From assembly GCA_030512335.1 (NCBI GenBank), contig JAULSU010000005.1, positions 124,001-188,000 of the forward strand: 64,000 nucleotides of DNA. Direction: 5' to 3'. The translations under genes were made by a program, and so were the position numbers. Origin of the DNA: Immersiella caudata (taxonomy: Eukaryota; Ascomycota; Sordariomycetes; Sordariales; Lasiosphaeriaceae). Below, one piece after another: positions 11,484 through 22,978 of this stretch. Numbering within the stretch: position 1 is the first letter of the stretch; every line of letters begins with the position of its first letter. The notes beneath the pieces are model-generated. The model made no database searches. It was not told the origin of the DNA and saw only the letters and a list, made by a program, of their open reading frames with translations.

Positions 11484-12984
11484 TTTGGTTGTTTGGTGTC
11501 GCTGGCGACTTGCGAAAAAATGTGATTCTAGTAGCGGGAGTTGGCGAGGTGGGCGAGTGGTTGATTCGATCTGCAGAGCAAATTGGCTTTCACGAAAAGA
11601 GGGAGGAATTGACAAGATTTATAGGAGGGAAGGTGCGAAGCAGCCAGGGGATGATGGATCGACCAACCACCAGCTCCCCGTCACCGCCGTCATGGCTCGA
11701 GTCGGGCAGAAAACCTGCGAATGCCAGGCTTTGCGCCCACCGGTATGACGAGGGGCTGCTCGGCGCGAGCCCGACAGAGCCACTGACGGCATGCCGGCCC
11801 AAGCTCGAACATGCGATGTTTGATGTGGGCGAATGAGGCTGATGGCAGTTGTGGTCAAAGACGTCATTTTGCAGACCCCATGTCGAAGGCGATGCGCTGA
11901 TTGGCCCAATTGGCTGTCATCTGAGCTGGTGCGGTCCACTAAAATTTGCGGGAGTGCTAACGCGCCGGAAGTCATGGCGCTGGAAAACGGCGGGTGCGGA
12001 CGGCAATGCATGCTGCGTTGGCGACGCAGGGCCCCTGGTGTTTCAGCGCTGCCAAGTCGCGATCGCGATCGATGCGCTTTCACGTGTCCTGTAATGTCGA
12101 CCGAGGTGAGCCGTTTGCTAGCAAGTTCTTTCTTTCCTTAGCCCACGCGCGACCTCTTCGTCATGACGGGAGAGATCCGTGCTCCAAGGCCACAGGCCCC
12201 AACCCTAACCCGAAAACTTCAGACGGTCCACAGGACTGAGCCTCGGAGGTCTGCCTCCAAAGGCGGCTTTCCGAACAAACAACGCTGGAATTCACAGAAA
12301 TACCGAAGCTATATTACACATCAAGCCTCGACCGCAGAGATACGCGGGCGCTGCGGGGGTTGAGGTTGGACTTCAAGCAGGACCTCAGTTGCACCGTGCG
12401 AAACCTAAGCCGACACCTTCTATACACGGAATGCGCACTGTGCTTTTCGGAAAGAGTTGGCACCGCGCACCCCGCGGACCCCACGCCCTCCGGGCCTTCG
12501 AGCATCCACTGCCTCCTAACTCCAAGGGGAGGGCGCTGAGGCTGAAGACAAGAAACATAAAACATTGCAACCAGAGATACTTGCGTGATTTTAAATATCG
12601 GGATATGGCGTGCATCGGTCACACCGTCGCTGCACATCTAGGTTCCGTCTCGCTTGGGCGGTGTGTTTGGGCAGAACTCCGGCCAACAATCGACAATCAG
12701 TTTGGGGATGAAGGCGTGTTGGAAAGTCACACTTTCGGTGATTGGCCATGAAAAATTGACTTGCCGCTTTGGCGATGATTCTTGTGATGGCTGGATTGGA
12801 CGGTTTCCTTCGTTCCGCATAATGCACATGCAAGACATGCGCCCCAACTTGGGGAGAAGGCTGCTAGGCAGATTCCATCCCACGCTGTCACGGCTTCTCC
12901 ATTGAAATCCCTCTTCAAACGCGCCTGCTGCCCGCTTTCTTCCTTGCGTCCCAACTCAAAGGCCAGCACCCTCTTCCGGCCACA
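11484..12984. other. Intergenic, divergent promoter region
   Basis: About 1.5 kb without a supportable gene between divergent genes. A short CCCTAA-like patch near 12190 is too short to be a telomeric repeat. Confidence 0.5.
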
Positions 12985-15626
12985 ATGGACCCTCTCTCGA
13001 TCAGCGCCAGTATCGCTGGCCTCCTCCAGGCGGGCCATCTCCTCGCCAAGGGCATTCGAGCGCTTCGATCGGTTAAGAATGCGCCCGACGACTTCATCTC
13101 GCTGTGCCACGAGGTGGCGATGCTGCAAACCACAATGAAGCAGCTCCAGGACGACATGGAGTTAGCGGCCGGGGCCAACGGGGCATCTCGCCCGCCAGAG
13201 TCCCTGCTGCAGTCGATCAGCAACGCGCTACAAAGGATCGAGAAAACAGTTGCAGAACTCGATGGGCTATCAAGCAGGCTCCGCAGGTCTCCGGCGTCTT
13301 CGTGTTCCCAGTTGGGCCTCGATGCCAAGACCAGCGCCAACCCCGCTGGCGAAGAAAATCATGTTCGGAAGCGTGACTGGCTGCGCGAGAAAGGAGCCAT
13401 AAGAAAACTTCGGCAAGATTCGCAACGGGCAAGAGAGGAGCTGGCGCTGTGCATTCATTCCGTGGTATCCTACGAAACGTGAGTTATTCGGGGAAGGAGG
13501 ATCCCACGCTTGGGGTGTTTTATGTTCGGAACGAAATCTAACGTCCCCAGACACCTGCAAAAATCCGCGGTTCTGGAAACTCACCAACTAGTTCAGAGAT
13601 ATTGTAAAGCTCATGGCCGCAAAGTCCGGGAGCAACTCGAGCTCATCGACGCCTCAAGCCCACCCTTGCAAGTGCAGAAAGACGTTACCAGCAATCAAGG
13701 CACGATGTCCCGCCCCGAGTGGGCCTCAACCGTCAAATGCGAATCTGCATGCCCCTGCCGGTGTCACAGAAAGACAAATCTCCACACCGTGATCTCCGGG
13801 TCTTTGAGCCTGGTGTTCGGCGTCTGCTTCGTCAACTATGGCGCATACCCGGCCTCTGGAGCGGTAGGTTGCGATGACACGAATTGCAGAGCCGGAGGCT
13901 GTTCTTCCGTCACCATTGGGTACCTCTTCCCGCGATGGCTCCTTTCTCGGGCTGTGTATATCACAACGTCGGTGAGCTCTCTCATAGGCGCTGGGGCTTC
14001 GTTGCACATTCGCATCCCGCGCATATATGCAAGTGGAGACTTGATAGAGTGGGCAATTGAGCGGCAAGATATGGAGCTCGTCAGAGATATCTTTTCCCGC
14101 AGGGATGTCCTGCCGTGGGACGTCGACGAGACTGGCCAGTCGTTGCTTTCGGTGAGTACTAGTGCAAAAATGGATCGCAGTTGCCGATCTCCCAGGGAAA
14201 GCTAAGTCACTCTTAGCACGCCTTCCACAGTGAATCCTGGGAGTTGGCCTCATATCTCCTTGATGTCGGCTGCGATGCGGCCATTCCGGACAACAATGGG
14301 TGGTAAGTTAGACCTACCGGGTCTAATGCTGATCAACCATGGCGAGCTAGATAGATTGGCTAACCCAAGAGTATGTCTGTTGCGATGGAGGTGTGGTTAC
14401 GCGTCGTGCTGCAGCCCTCCACATTACTCCCATCTGCAAAATCTGGAGTCTTGTCCCGGATCTTGTCAGCAGCTGGTCCCAGAAACTCCCTGCCTTCGTC
14501 TACCGCTGTGCACAAAGCCGTGCTTGACACCAACCGCATTGCGGTCGAGCAAGCTCTCAGAATTAACCCCACAGACCTGGATGCGAGGGATGGGTATGGG
14601 CTCTCGCCCCTTCACTGGGCTACTTACAACGGGAATGCAGAGGCCGTCAAGACACTTCTGGACTGGGGAGCCAACCTAAATCCGAGAACCCGGTGGGGGG
14701 TGACCCCTCTCCATACTGCGGCAAGAGAATGGATTCCCAACGCCCAAGAAATCGGGATGATGCTCTTAAAAGCTGGGGCTGATGTGTTCGCGCTAAGAGG
14801 CACTGCCGGCTGGACGCCATTGCATGAAGACTGGAACGGTACTGGTGCAAGCTCTCTCGCCTTCTACGAAGCTGTCTTAAAGGCGGGCGCAGATCCCAAT
14901 GCTCAGGCAAGACAGATGGATTGCCAACGGAGTACACCCTTGGAGACACTTCTTTTTGGACCCATGGATGGCTATCCGAACTCTCTCAACAAGATCAGCA
15001 CGCTACTGCGCTGGGGCGCAGACCCGAACCTCCCGGGGCTGCACGGATTCACACCTCTTCAATACCTGATTAGTTACGGTCAATGGGGCCCGGGTGCCAG
15101 TTGCGACATGTCATCGACGCTTGAGACCCTGCTCGATGCCGGTGCGAGTCTCAACGTCAAAGATTCATGGGGAGGTAATATCTTCTCGCGCATTGCCGTG
15201 ACTGCGGGGACCAACTGGCGTTTGAGGATCATAGACGTCATTCGGACTCGAGATTTCAGAGGCATCAACCCCGATTCAACTGATAACTATGGAGATACCG
15301 CTGTGGACGACATTCGCCGCGCAATCATTTATGGTGAACATGATCCCTTGACCCCTGGTAGAATCAAGCGGCCAACGCTTGAAGAAGCCGAAGCGTTCCT
15401 AGATTTGATACGGCACGCCCGGGAGCAGAATTGGGCAGCAGGGCTCTTCCTGGGGTGGAAGAAACGTTCATTTTGCAATGGCAGTCATACAGATCTCGAT
15501 GAGATGAGAGAGTGGGTCAAGCGAAGATTTGAGGAGGAAGACGACTCGGAAGAAGGCTCAGAGGAAGACTCAGAGGAGGAGATGGGGGTGGAGGAAGAGC
15601 TCTTTTTCGACGCGCCAGAGGGATAA
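12985..15626 (+). CDS. Ankyrin-repeat protein with STAND/NLR-type N-terminal domain
   Basis: Exons 12985..13478, 13551..14151, 14217..14302 and 14372..15626, 811 residues. Residues 1-130 (start MDPLSISASIAGLLQAGHLL) form the helical N-domain typical of fungal NLR-like proteins. A basic coiled region and a Cys-rich linker (CESACPCRCHRK) follow. Residues from about 350 carry ankyrin repeats, such as DGYGLSPLHWATYNGNAEAV, WGVTPLHTAA and HGFTPLQYLI. The tail is very acidic (E/D-rich). No NACHT or NB-ARC P-loop is present, so the N-domain is joined directly to ankyrin repeats. By analogy with the family it may sense a ligand or partner and trigger a response, but that is inference. Confidence 0.82.
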
Positions 15627-16074
15627 GGCCGCAGACTGGTGATGGATCCTGAGGGTGCACTGGCGGTTAAATGCCACGCCCATACCATTTTTAGGGACAG
15701 CACATCTTTTCCAGGTTCCCTAAGCGAGACCCTGAATGTCACACGGTAAATTCCCCAACTATAAATTCATTCTCCGCAACCCCTCACATCTCTTCGGGAT
15801 GAAAATACACAATAAATTGCATAAAAGAGACTTGTATCTGACAGTCGGTAGGGCTGCAGCGAGAGGTGTTGGAGAACCATGGGAACATCTCCATCTTTGT
15901 CAGAGATTATTCATTGCAGCGGCCGAAACAACACGCATTCTACCCGCGCTGGGCCGATCCGACGCGTCTCCAATCCTACCACGGGTTAATCAAGGATAAA
16001 TCCGTCCCCCGCCCCCGCTTTCAACCTCCACGTCCCCCCCAAATTTGATTCAGCATAACCTGCGCACAACACCA
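15627..16074. other. Intergenic
   Basis: About 450 bases; promoter and leader of the FAD monooxygenase. No gene seen. Confidence 0.5.
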
Positions 16075-17212
16075 ATGGGTGACAATACCGTACCAATCAT
16101 GGCTGACGAGGACATCATCAAGACCGATCTCTTGATCGTGGGCGCTGGGCCCGCAGGCGCCGGCCTCGCCTGTTTTCTCGCTGCTCATGGTGAGACAACG
16201 CCAATCGCATCAGCTTCAACTCGATCAATGCTGACCACCACCCACCAGGACGCACTGGAATCGTCATTGCGGCCGCTCCGGGTACAGCAGATACACCGCG
16301 AGCTCACATCACCAACATGGCCGGCCTCGGTATTGCCCCTTTTTGCTTTCCCGGATTTTACCATCGGCTAACCCCTTAAAGAATGCCTCCGCGATATCGG
16401 CCTCGAACAAGAAGCCATGGCCGTTGCAACACCCAGCACCAACATGGAACACACTCGCTGGTGCCACAGCATGGCCGGCGACGAGTACGCCCGCATGCAC
16501 TCCTGGGGCCACGACCCCAAGTTCAAGGTACCCCTTTTCATCTCACAACCCCAACCTCAGGGTGTATTGACTTCTCCAGGGCGCCTACGAAACTGCCTCC
16601 CCCTGCCACCACGTCGACCTCCCGCAAACTCTCCTCGAGCCCATCCTCACCCGACGCGCCATCAACCGCGGCTGGACCATCCGATTCAACACCAAATTCC
16701 TCTCCCTCGAACGCCCCTCCCCCGACGTTATCATCTCCACCGTGCACGACACCCTCCTCAACAAAACCTACCGCATTCAGTCGCGCTTCCTCTTTGGCTG
16801 CGACGGCGCCCGCAGCCAAGTCGTTCGCGAGCTGGGTCTCCCCCTCGATAAGAAACCCGGTCAGGGGCTAGCCCTCAACGTGCTGGTGCGAGCGGATTTG
16901 ACGCACTTGATGGCCAACCGTACGGGGAATTTACACTGGGTGATTCGTCCCGACGATGAGACGTATCCGCCGTGGGGATGGGGGGTGGTGGTGCGGATGG
17001 TGCGGCCGTGGTCCGAGTGGATGTTTATCTTTTTGCCGGCGCCGGGGGCGGATTTAAGAGCGGACGATATGGATGCGACGGATGACGAGTATATCAAGAG
17101 GGTGAAGGAGATGATTGGGGATGAGGGGATCAAGGTTGATTTGTTGCATGTGGGGAAGTGGTGGATTAACGAAATTGTGGCCGAGAGGTATAGTGATGGG
17201 AATGTGTGAGTA

Positions 17213-17304
<92 letters not shown>

Positions 17305-18168
17305 TTGAACTTAACTAACAGTGCGTGTAGCTTCTGCCTAGGCGACGCCGTCCACCGCCACCCCCCCTTCAACGGCCTCGGCTCCAACACGTGCATCCAA
17401 GACGCCTTCAACCTCGCCTGGAAAATCGACTACGTCCTCTCGGGCAAAGCCTCCCCCTCCCTCCTCGACTCATACACCCTCGAGCGCCAACCCGTCGGAA
17501 AAGACGTCATCACCCGCGCCAACCAAGGCATGCGTGACCACTTCCCCTGGCAGCAACTCATCGGCATGCTCGAAACCGACCCCGTCAAACGCCGCGCCAT
17601 GTTCGCCGAATTCAACGACCCCGGTCCCGCCGGCCGCGCCAAGCGGCAGGAATTCCAAAAAGCAATCGAAAACACCGAGACGGAATTCCACGGTCTAGGT
17701 GTGGAAATGAACCAGATTTATGTGTCTGACGCGGTCTACCTAGAGGATCAAGGACCTGCTCCCGAGCGGCCAGAGGATACGATTCGCACGCACCAGGTTA
17801 CGACGTACCCCGGCAGAAGACTCCCGCATGTTTGGCTCAATACGCGGGTTCCGGGGAGGAAGTTTTCTACGATTGATCTTGCGGGACATGGACGGTTTTG
17901 TTTGTTTACAGGGCCGGGAGGGGATAAGTGGAAGGAGGCGGCAGGGAGAGTTAGCGAGAAAGTGGGGGTGGAAGTGGTTGCGTATTCGATTGGGTGGAGG
18001 CAGGATTATGAGGACGTGTATTTTGATTGGGCTAGGAAGCGCGAGGTGGAGGAGGATGGGTGTGTGCTTGTGAGGCCGGATCGGTTTGTTGCGTGGAGGT
18101 CCAAGGAGTTGGTGGATGATGCGGAGGGGAAGGTGGAGGCGGTGTTGAGGAAGGTGTTGGGGCTGTGA
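16075..18168 (+). CDS. FAD-dependent aromatic monooxygenase (phenol hydroxylase / TfdB type)
   Basis: Exons 16075..16189, 16249..16329, 16382..16527, 16580..17205 and 17331..18168, 601 residues. The N-terminal dinucleotide motif is LLIVGAGPAGAGLA (about residues 20-33). The DG motif FLFGCDGARSQVV is in the middle, and the second FAD motif FCLGDAVHRHPPFNGLGSN starts exon 5. A C-terminal thioredoxin-like domain follows. These are class A flavoprotein hydroxylases that use NADPH and O2 to hydroxylate phenolic rings. The closest pattern is 2,4-dichlorophenol 6-monooxygenase/phenol 2-monooxygenase. The substrate could be a lignin-derived or secondary-metabolite phenol. The fourth intron is 125 nt and mostly a (TC) repeat. 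The choice of acceptor at 17330 rather than 17321 rests on the family pattern xVFCLGDA. Confidence 0.85.
17219..17300. repeat. (TC)41 dinucleotide microsatellite inside an intron
   Basis: An uninterrupted TC run of about 41 units lies in the last intron of the FAD monooxygenase, between donor 17206 and acceptor 17330. A run this long is expected to vary in length between isolates. Confidence 0.95.
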
Positions 18169-19326
18169 AGGGGTTCGGTAGAGGGATGGGGAAGGTTATA
18201 CAGGAGATGGTTGATAGATGGGTGTAAACGTTTTCTATCTTTTTAGTTTTTGTCGTTTCTCGAGTAAGTGATCGGGGCCATTTGGCGCTTGGGAGCCCTG
18301 GGTTTTGGGAGTTGCCAGTTGGCTGTGCGACATCGCTTGGGGTCTCGCTGCGGCACTGGAAAGAAGTGATTGGAGGGATTCAACCAAGATTGTCAGCATG
18401 CATCGGGTAAAGTGCCGAGTGAGACTCGAAAGAGGCGTCTCCTCAGACTCAGCAGTGTATCGTTCCACTGCTTGCCGTGGTGGTTCCCAAAGGCTTGGCA
18501 TGACATTGGCATCGACTTCAAGCTCCCAGAGGCCATAAAGAAGTCGACCGGGAAGGGTCCGAACAAAAAAGGGGTATTGTGCCCATCCCCACGGCGCTAA
18601 ATGTAATGTCGCCAGTTGCTTCATTTCCTAAACGCAAGGTATTCCAGGCAACAACGAAACCCCTGTGGAAGGCAGCATTAGAGCCAACACCGTCAAAGCT
18701 CAACCAGCGAGTCACAATAGTTTGTCTCGCGTTTGACTCAGTCTGTGTTGGTTGACGCGTCAAGCTAAACGGGAAGGAGAAATAAGCTCATGGTAACATC
18801 ACAGCACAAGTGCAACCCTGACAAACCCCAGCCTTGTGTAACCAGAATGGCTGCCTTGCCAGTGGAAGCGGCCGCGGGGCACGGTCATCATGACGTGTGG
18901 TCATGCTCGGCGCGTCGGGATCCATGATCCTTCAACGGTGCTTCGCCGCACGATCCCGTCCATGACAGGCCCAAACCAGAGAGCTAATCTCCGCATACGG
19001 GAGGTGCGTCGCATCTCTCATGTCGCCCTCATGTGATCCGACATCAACACTCAACCTTGGGCCAATACACGGCATGCGCGCTATGGCTATGCGTCCGTCG
19101 AGGCAAACACAATGTCAAGTGTGCCGGTCAGCAACGAGAAAAACACTTCAGCCTTGCCTTGATGTGAGGATCAATAATGTGACGGTCGTGCAGCCCCAGC
19201 TTCGTGTGCCGCCAAAGTTGAAAGTAAGAAGAATCCTCCCCCATCCCCCGGCAGTATAAGACGACCCAACACCCCCGGGACGTAATCACCATCAATCCCG
19301 CTCAAGGTTATCCAACTGCCGGAACG
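18169..19326. other. Intergenic
   Basis: About 1.15 kb, 3' of the monooxygenase and promoter of the carboxypeptidase. No gene seen. Confidence 0.5.
19252..19259 (+). promoter_or_regulatory. TATA-like box of the carboxypeptidase gene
   Basis: gtataaga lies about 75 bases before the ATG at 19327, a usual position for a filamentous-fungal TATA element. Confidence 0.45.
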
Positions 19327-20727
19327 ATGAAGACAACAGCGGCCGTCTCCTTCCTCTGCCTTCTCCTCGGCACATCAGCCTGCCTGACGGAATGGGAGCT
19401 CCACCACGGCGGGCACCGTCACCCACACCTCACCCGCCGACAATTCGGTAACGGAACCAACTCCAACGTCACCAAAGGAATCCCCGTCGGCGTCGGCGAC
19501 CGCTTCGGGGGCGGCACAATTGCCCCCCGCGGCCTCGGCATTCTTAACCCTCCCTACCCTATCCCCCCTGCCAATCTCATAATTGGCGCCCCTCCCGACC
19601 CGGCCGATGCCCCCTTCCAAACGGTGTACAACACGGACGAGATTAAATCCGCCTCCCGGGGCCTCGTGCGCGAGTTTGGTCTCGAGTACTTTGAGACTCC
19701 GCACAAGACGTACGAGAACCGCACCATGTTCGGCTTCAAAGTCCCCGGCGAGCGCAGCCACGGCCACAAAAACTCGGGGTATACCGTTCTCCTGCAGGCT
19801 GGTATCCACGCTCGTGAGCGTGGTGGGCCGGACCACCTGATTAACTTTATCGCCGATCTTCTGTGGGCGCGGCGCGAGAAGAAGGGGTTGACGTACGGAG
19901 GGTTGGTGTTTACCGCCGAGGAAGTCCGCACGGCTTTGTCGGTCGGTATCGTGGTGCTGCCGCTCATCAACCCGGATGGTGTGGCGTACGACCAGGCTAC
20001 GGATAGCTGCTGGCGCAAGAACCGGAATCGAGCCAGCGCAACCCCGAACGACACTTTCAGCATCGGTATTGACCTGAACCGCAATTTCCCCCCTGGCTGG
20101 GACTTCAAGAAGGCCATGGCGCCGGGTGTTGACATTGGATCGTCGACTGACCCTGGATCTGAGATCTTTGTCGGTACCGCGCCGCTGTCGGAAGCCGAGA
20201 CGAAGAATGTCGACTGGACGATGGATCAAATGCCGGACATGCGGTGGTTTCTCGATTTGCACTCGTTTGCTGGAGTGCTTCTTACTGGATGGGGCCACGA
20301 CTCGAACCAGGTCACGGACAAGGCCATGAACCTCCTCAACCCCCAGTATGACGGCAAGCGCGGTCAGTTTCCAGATACCAACCAGTATCGATATGGCGAA
20401 TACTACGCGCAGAAAGCGTACGACCAGGTGGCGCTCGCGGCGAGATCCATCGTCGAGGCCATGGCGGCCGTGGCGGGAGCCACCTGGGTTTCCTTCCAGT
20501 CGGTCTCGTTGTACCCGGTGTCGGGGGCTGTGTCTTCGCATCCCATGTATCGGTCGTTGGTGGACCCGAAGAAGAAGTGGGCAGAGGGCTTGACCCTCGA
20601 GTTTGGCAGTCCCAGCCCCGATCCGCAGTGTCCTTTCTACCCGACCGTTATCAACCACCAGAAGAACATGGCCGAGGTTGGTGCAGCCTTTATGGGTCTG
20701 TTGCTGAGCGCTGCGAGGTTGAAGTAG
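19327..20727 (+). CDS. Secreted zinc carboxypeptidase (peptidase M14)
   Basis: Intronless, 466 residues. Signal peptide at residues 1-19 (MKTTAAVSFLCLLLGTSAC). A dibasic RR at about 37-38 (HLTRRQFG) could be a kexin cleavage site releasing a short propeptide. The M14 signatures are all present: HARE (H161, E164), NPDG, substrate-binding DLNRNFPPGWD, third zinc ligand in LDLHSF (about 312), and catalytic Glu in LTLEFGS (about 424). It should remove C-terminal residues from peptides outside the cell, a nutritional or host-interaction role. The proline-rich stretch at about 75-90 is unusual but in frame. All key residues were seen. Confidence 0.92.
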   Translation: MKTTAAVSFLCLLLGTSACLTEWELHHGGHRHPHLTRRQFGNGTNSNVTKGIPVGVGDRFGGGTIAPRGLGILNPPYPIPPANLIIGAPPDPADAPFQTVYNTDEIKSASRGLVREFGLEYFETPHKTYENRTMFGFKVPGERSHGHKNSGYTVLLQAGIHARERGGPDHLINFIADLLWARREKKGLTYGGLVFTAEEVRTALSVGIVVLPLINPDGVAYDQATDSCWRKNRNRASATPNDTFSIGIDLNRNFPPGWDFKKAMAPGVDIGSSTDPGSEIFVGTAPLSEAETKNVDWTMDQMPDMRWFLDLHSFAGVLLTGWGHDSNQVTDKAMNLLNPQYDGKRGQFPDTNQYRYGEYYAQKAYDQVALAARSIVEAMAAVAGATWVSFQSVSLYPVSGAVSSHPMYRSLVDPKKKWAEGLTLEFGSPSPDPQCPFYPTVINHQKNMAEVGAAFMGLLLSAARLK

Positions 20728-20869
20728 AATTTCAGCCTGTCTGACGTGATGAGTGTTGGGGCAATTTTGTACATCATGGTATGACGTGTGACGCTCGAAG
20801 TTGGTTTGCAGCTAGTAATATCTAATATAATTGACATGTCGATTCACCTGTTTGGCGAACTCCAGTCTG

Positions 20870-20953
20870 TGATGTGTGTGTGTGTGTGTTGCTCAGCCCG
20901 ACATCCACGATGATGTATAAAAAAAAAAAGGGGGGGGGGGGGGGGGGGGGGGG
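20870..20953. repeat. GT run, then A11-G24 homopolymer tract
   Basis: A (TG)n run near 20870-20889 is followed by A x11 (20919-20929) joined directly to G x24 (20930-20953). It lies between the 3' ends of two convergent genes. Long G runs are often misread in assembly. Confidence 0.9.
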
Positions 20954-20979
20954 TTCTCACGCTGAGCGCAACAGTTTGG

Positions 20980-21895
20980 TCAGAAGCCCACCTCCTTATC
21001 CGATATGCGCTCCACGATGCGCCCGCCGACACGCGTAAACAGCGCCACACACGCCAACACGGCGATAGGCACTAGCACTGTCCAGTACACCCAAAAACGA
21101 CTTTCGCTAGCGGTGAACTCACCTCCCATAGAGACGATTACGGCAACAAGCGACACGGGGACAAACAGCGTCGCCAGTGACGGCAGAGAGGTACTTTGTT
21201 GATTCTGTGGGCAAATATTGTAAGCACATACCATCCCAAGACTCACCCTCCTTTCCCACCCAAAACGAGACCCTCTCTGTACTGGCCAGCAGGCCGCCAA
21301 AGCCGTCAAAGAGTGTCCCGCGAGACACTCGGCGTCGAAAGGGTGTGTTCATGCGGTAAATGGGCTCCACGATATCCGTGCTCAACTCCTGAATTTTGGT
21401 ATGGCGAGATCTAGGCGACCTTAGCGTGCACCTGCTTGCTGGGTCGTAGTGTCGCGGCATTCGGTTAAGCATCACGCCCTCGTATCTGCCAGTAACCCAG
21501 TGTGGGGTGAACAAGGCCGGAGGAATCTTGAGTCGGAACCCGAGGACCTCGATGAAGTTCCCAGGGAGGCCTTTGACCAAAAAGATGCGCCGGCGTGTGA
21601 GTTTCGCTGCTGATGAGCTTGCCGTTTTGTCGAGGTATCTGGCGAGGGAACGAGATGACGGCAGCTCGCGAATGACAGGGACAGTCGACTCTCCTTGCTG
21701 GAGCTCAACCACAGCCACTCTTCTCTCCTCCCTTTCGCGCCCCTTGGCCTGACGGGATACGTGTTCGATCAGGCCCGGGCATACTTTTCGCTTCGATGCT
21801 TGCATTCTGTCCAAGTATTCGCCCCCCGACACCCGCTCCGGTGTGAAGGATGGATTCCGGTGAGACATGGTGTGACGAGAGGAACCTGGGCTCAT
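20980..21895 (-). pseudogene. CorA-like membrane protein gene, internally deleted and probably broken
   Basis: The N-terminal part (ATG 21868 or 21895) contains RRIFLVKGLPGNFIEVLGFR and IPPALFTPHW, the pattern that opens fungal CorA/ZntB-like cation-transporter-related proteins. The C-terminal part (down to 20980) has the two terminal membrane helices, SLATLFVPVSLVAVIVSMGG and YWTVLVPIAVLACVALF. The middle of the family, usually 200-300 residues, is missing. The two parts lie in different frames. The best intron (21213-21254, gtgagt..cacag, 42 nt) does not join the upstream frame to the membrane frame. It is therefore most likely decayed; a short functional variant with another splice pattern cannot be ruled out. 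Confidence 0.5.
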
Positions 21896-22978
21896 TGGGC
21901 GCGTTGGTGGTAATTAGTTGGAATGTCGGAGCCTGAGAATGCTGAGCCTGGTGCTTGTTGAATCCAGGCTGCTGCCAGAGGTGGTTGAGTGAGCTTTGTC
22001 TGGTCTCCTTCGATTGGTGACCGCTTTGAACCATCAGCACCGCCGATTGGCGAAAACATTGTGACACTGCAGACCAGGCAGACATCGGGCATCAGGAGCT
22101 GGAGCCCGATTTTAAAAGTACGAGGAATACCCGCCCATCTCTCTTTTTTTTTCTTTTTGTTGGCGGGCTGTGAGGAGGAGCTTGGGGAGGGTGACTTGAC
22201 CACTTCGGCGTTAGTTGGTTACACATCCTTGCCGGGAAAGGGAAGAGACTAACAGGTTTTGAAGGTCAGGCGCTGTGTTGCGCGCAACGGGCAAGGTCCA
22301 CGTTCGCTAGGATCGGTGTGAGGGGCTCAAATTTCTCCAGCGCGCGGCGCTAAACTTGACTGCCATGCTGGGCGAGTGCCACTACATGACTGGCGACTGC
22401 ATTTACGAGATCGGGGTCGAGCTTCTTTGCAAGGGACAGAGAGATTCGGCACTGTGAGTATCTGTTCTCAATCTTTTCGTTCTGGTTCTGGCGTTGACAC
22501 GCTGCTGACTGCCCTTCGATTAGCCGATACTTCGACGCAGCACTGCAAGGCTTAGCGAGCTGCCTTGGCGAAGAGCGCAGATGGCGCGGGTCCTGTAGAA
22601 GAAGGGAAATTTGTTGCGGAGAACCGGAAGAGAAGCTGAGGGGGACGCGTTGATTTGCCGCGCGACGGGCATTCGGAAACAAGAGGTGCTCAGCGATGGG
22701 CTGCCGGAGACGCAACTGGTTGACGAGGATTGGGACCGGAGCGTGCTATTCTTTTCGAGGTAGGCAGCCAAAATTGTAGGTTAGAGAATGGTGTCAGGTG
22801 GCCTTTGAGAGCTGCCAGCGGCAGTTGCCAAAAATTCTCTCATCTTGATTCGATAACCCCCCGAATGGAAAGAGCACTTGACCCGACCTCAACCCCGCAC
22901 CCTGGTACAACCTGGAATCCACGAAAATCCTAAGGATATCCCATCAACCCCTAGGCTGTGGGACTTATCGTCTCAAAC
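21896..22978. other. Intergenic, divergent promoter region
   Basis: About 1.1 kb between divergent genes. No supportable coding frame. Confidence 0.45.
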
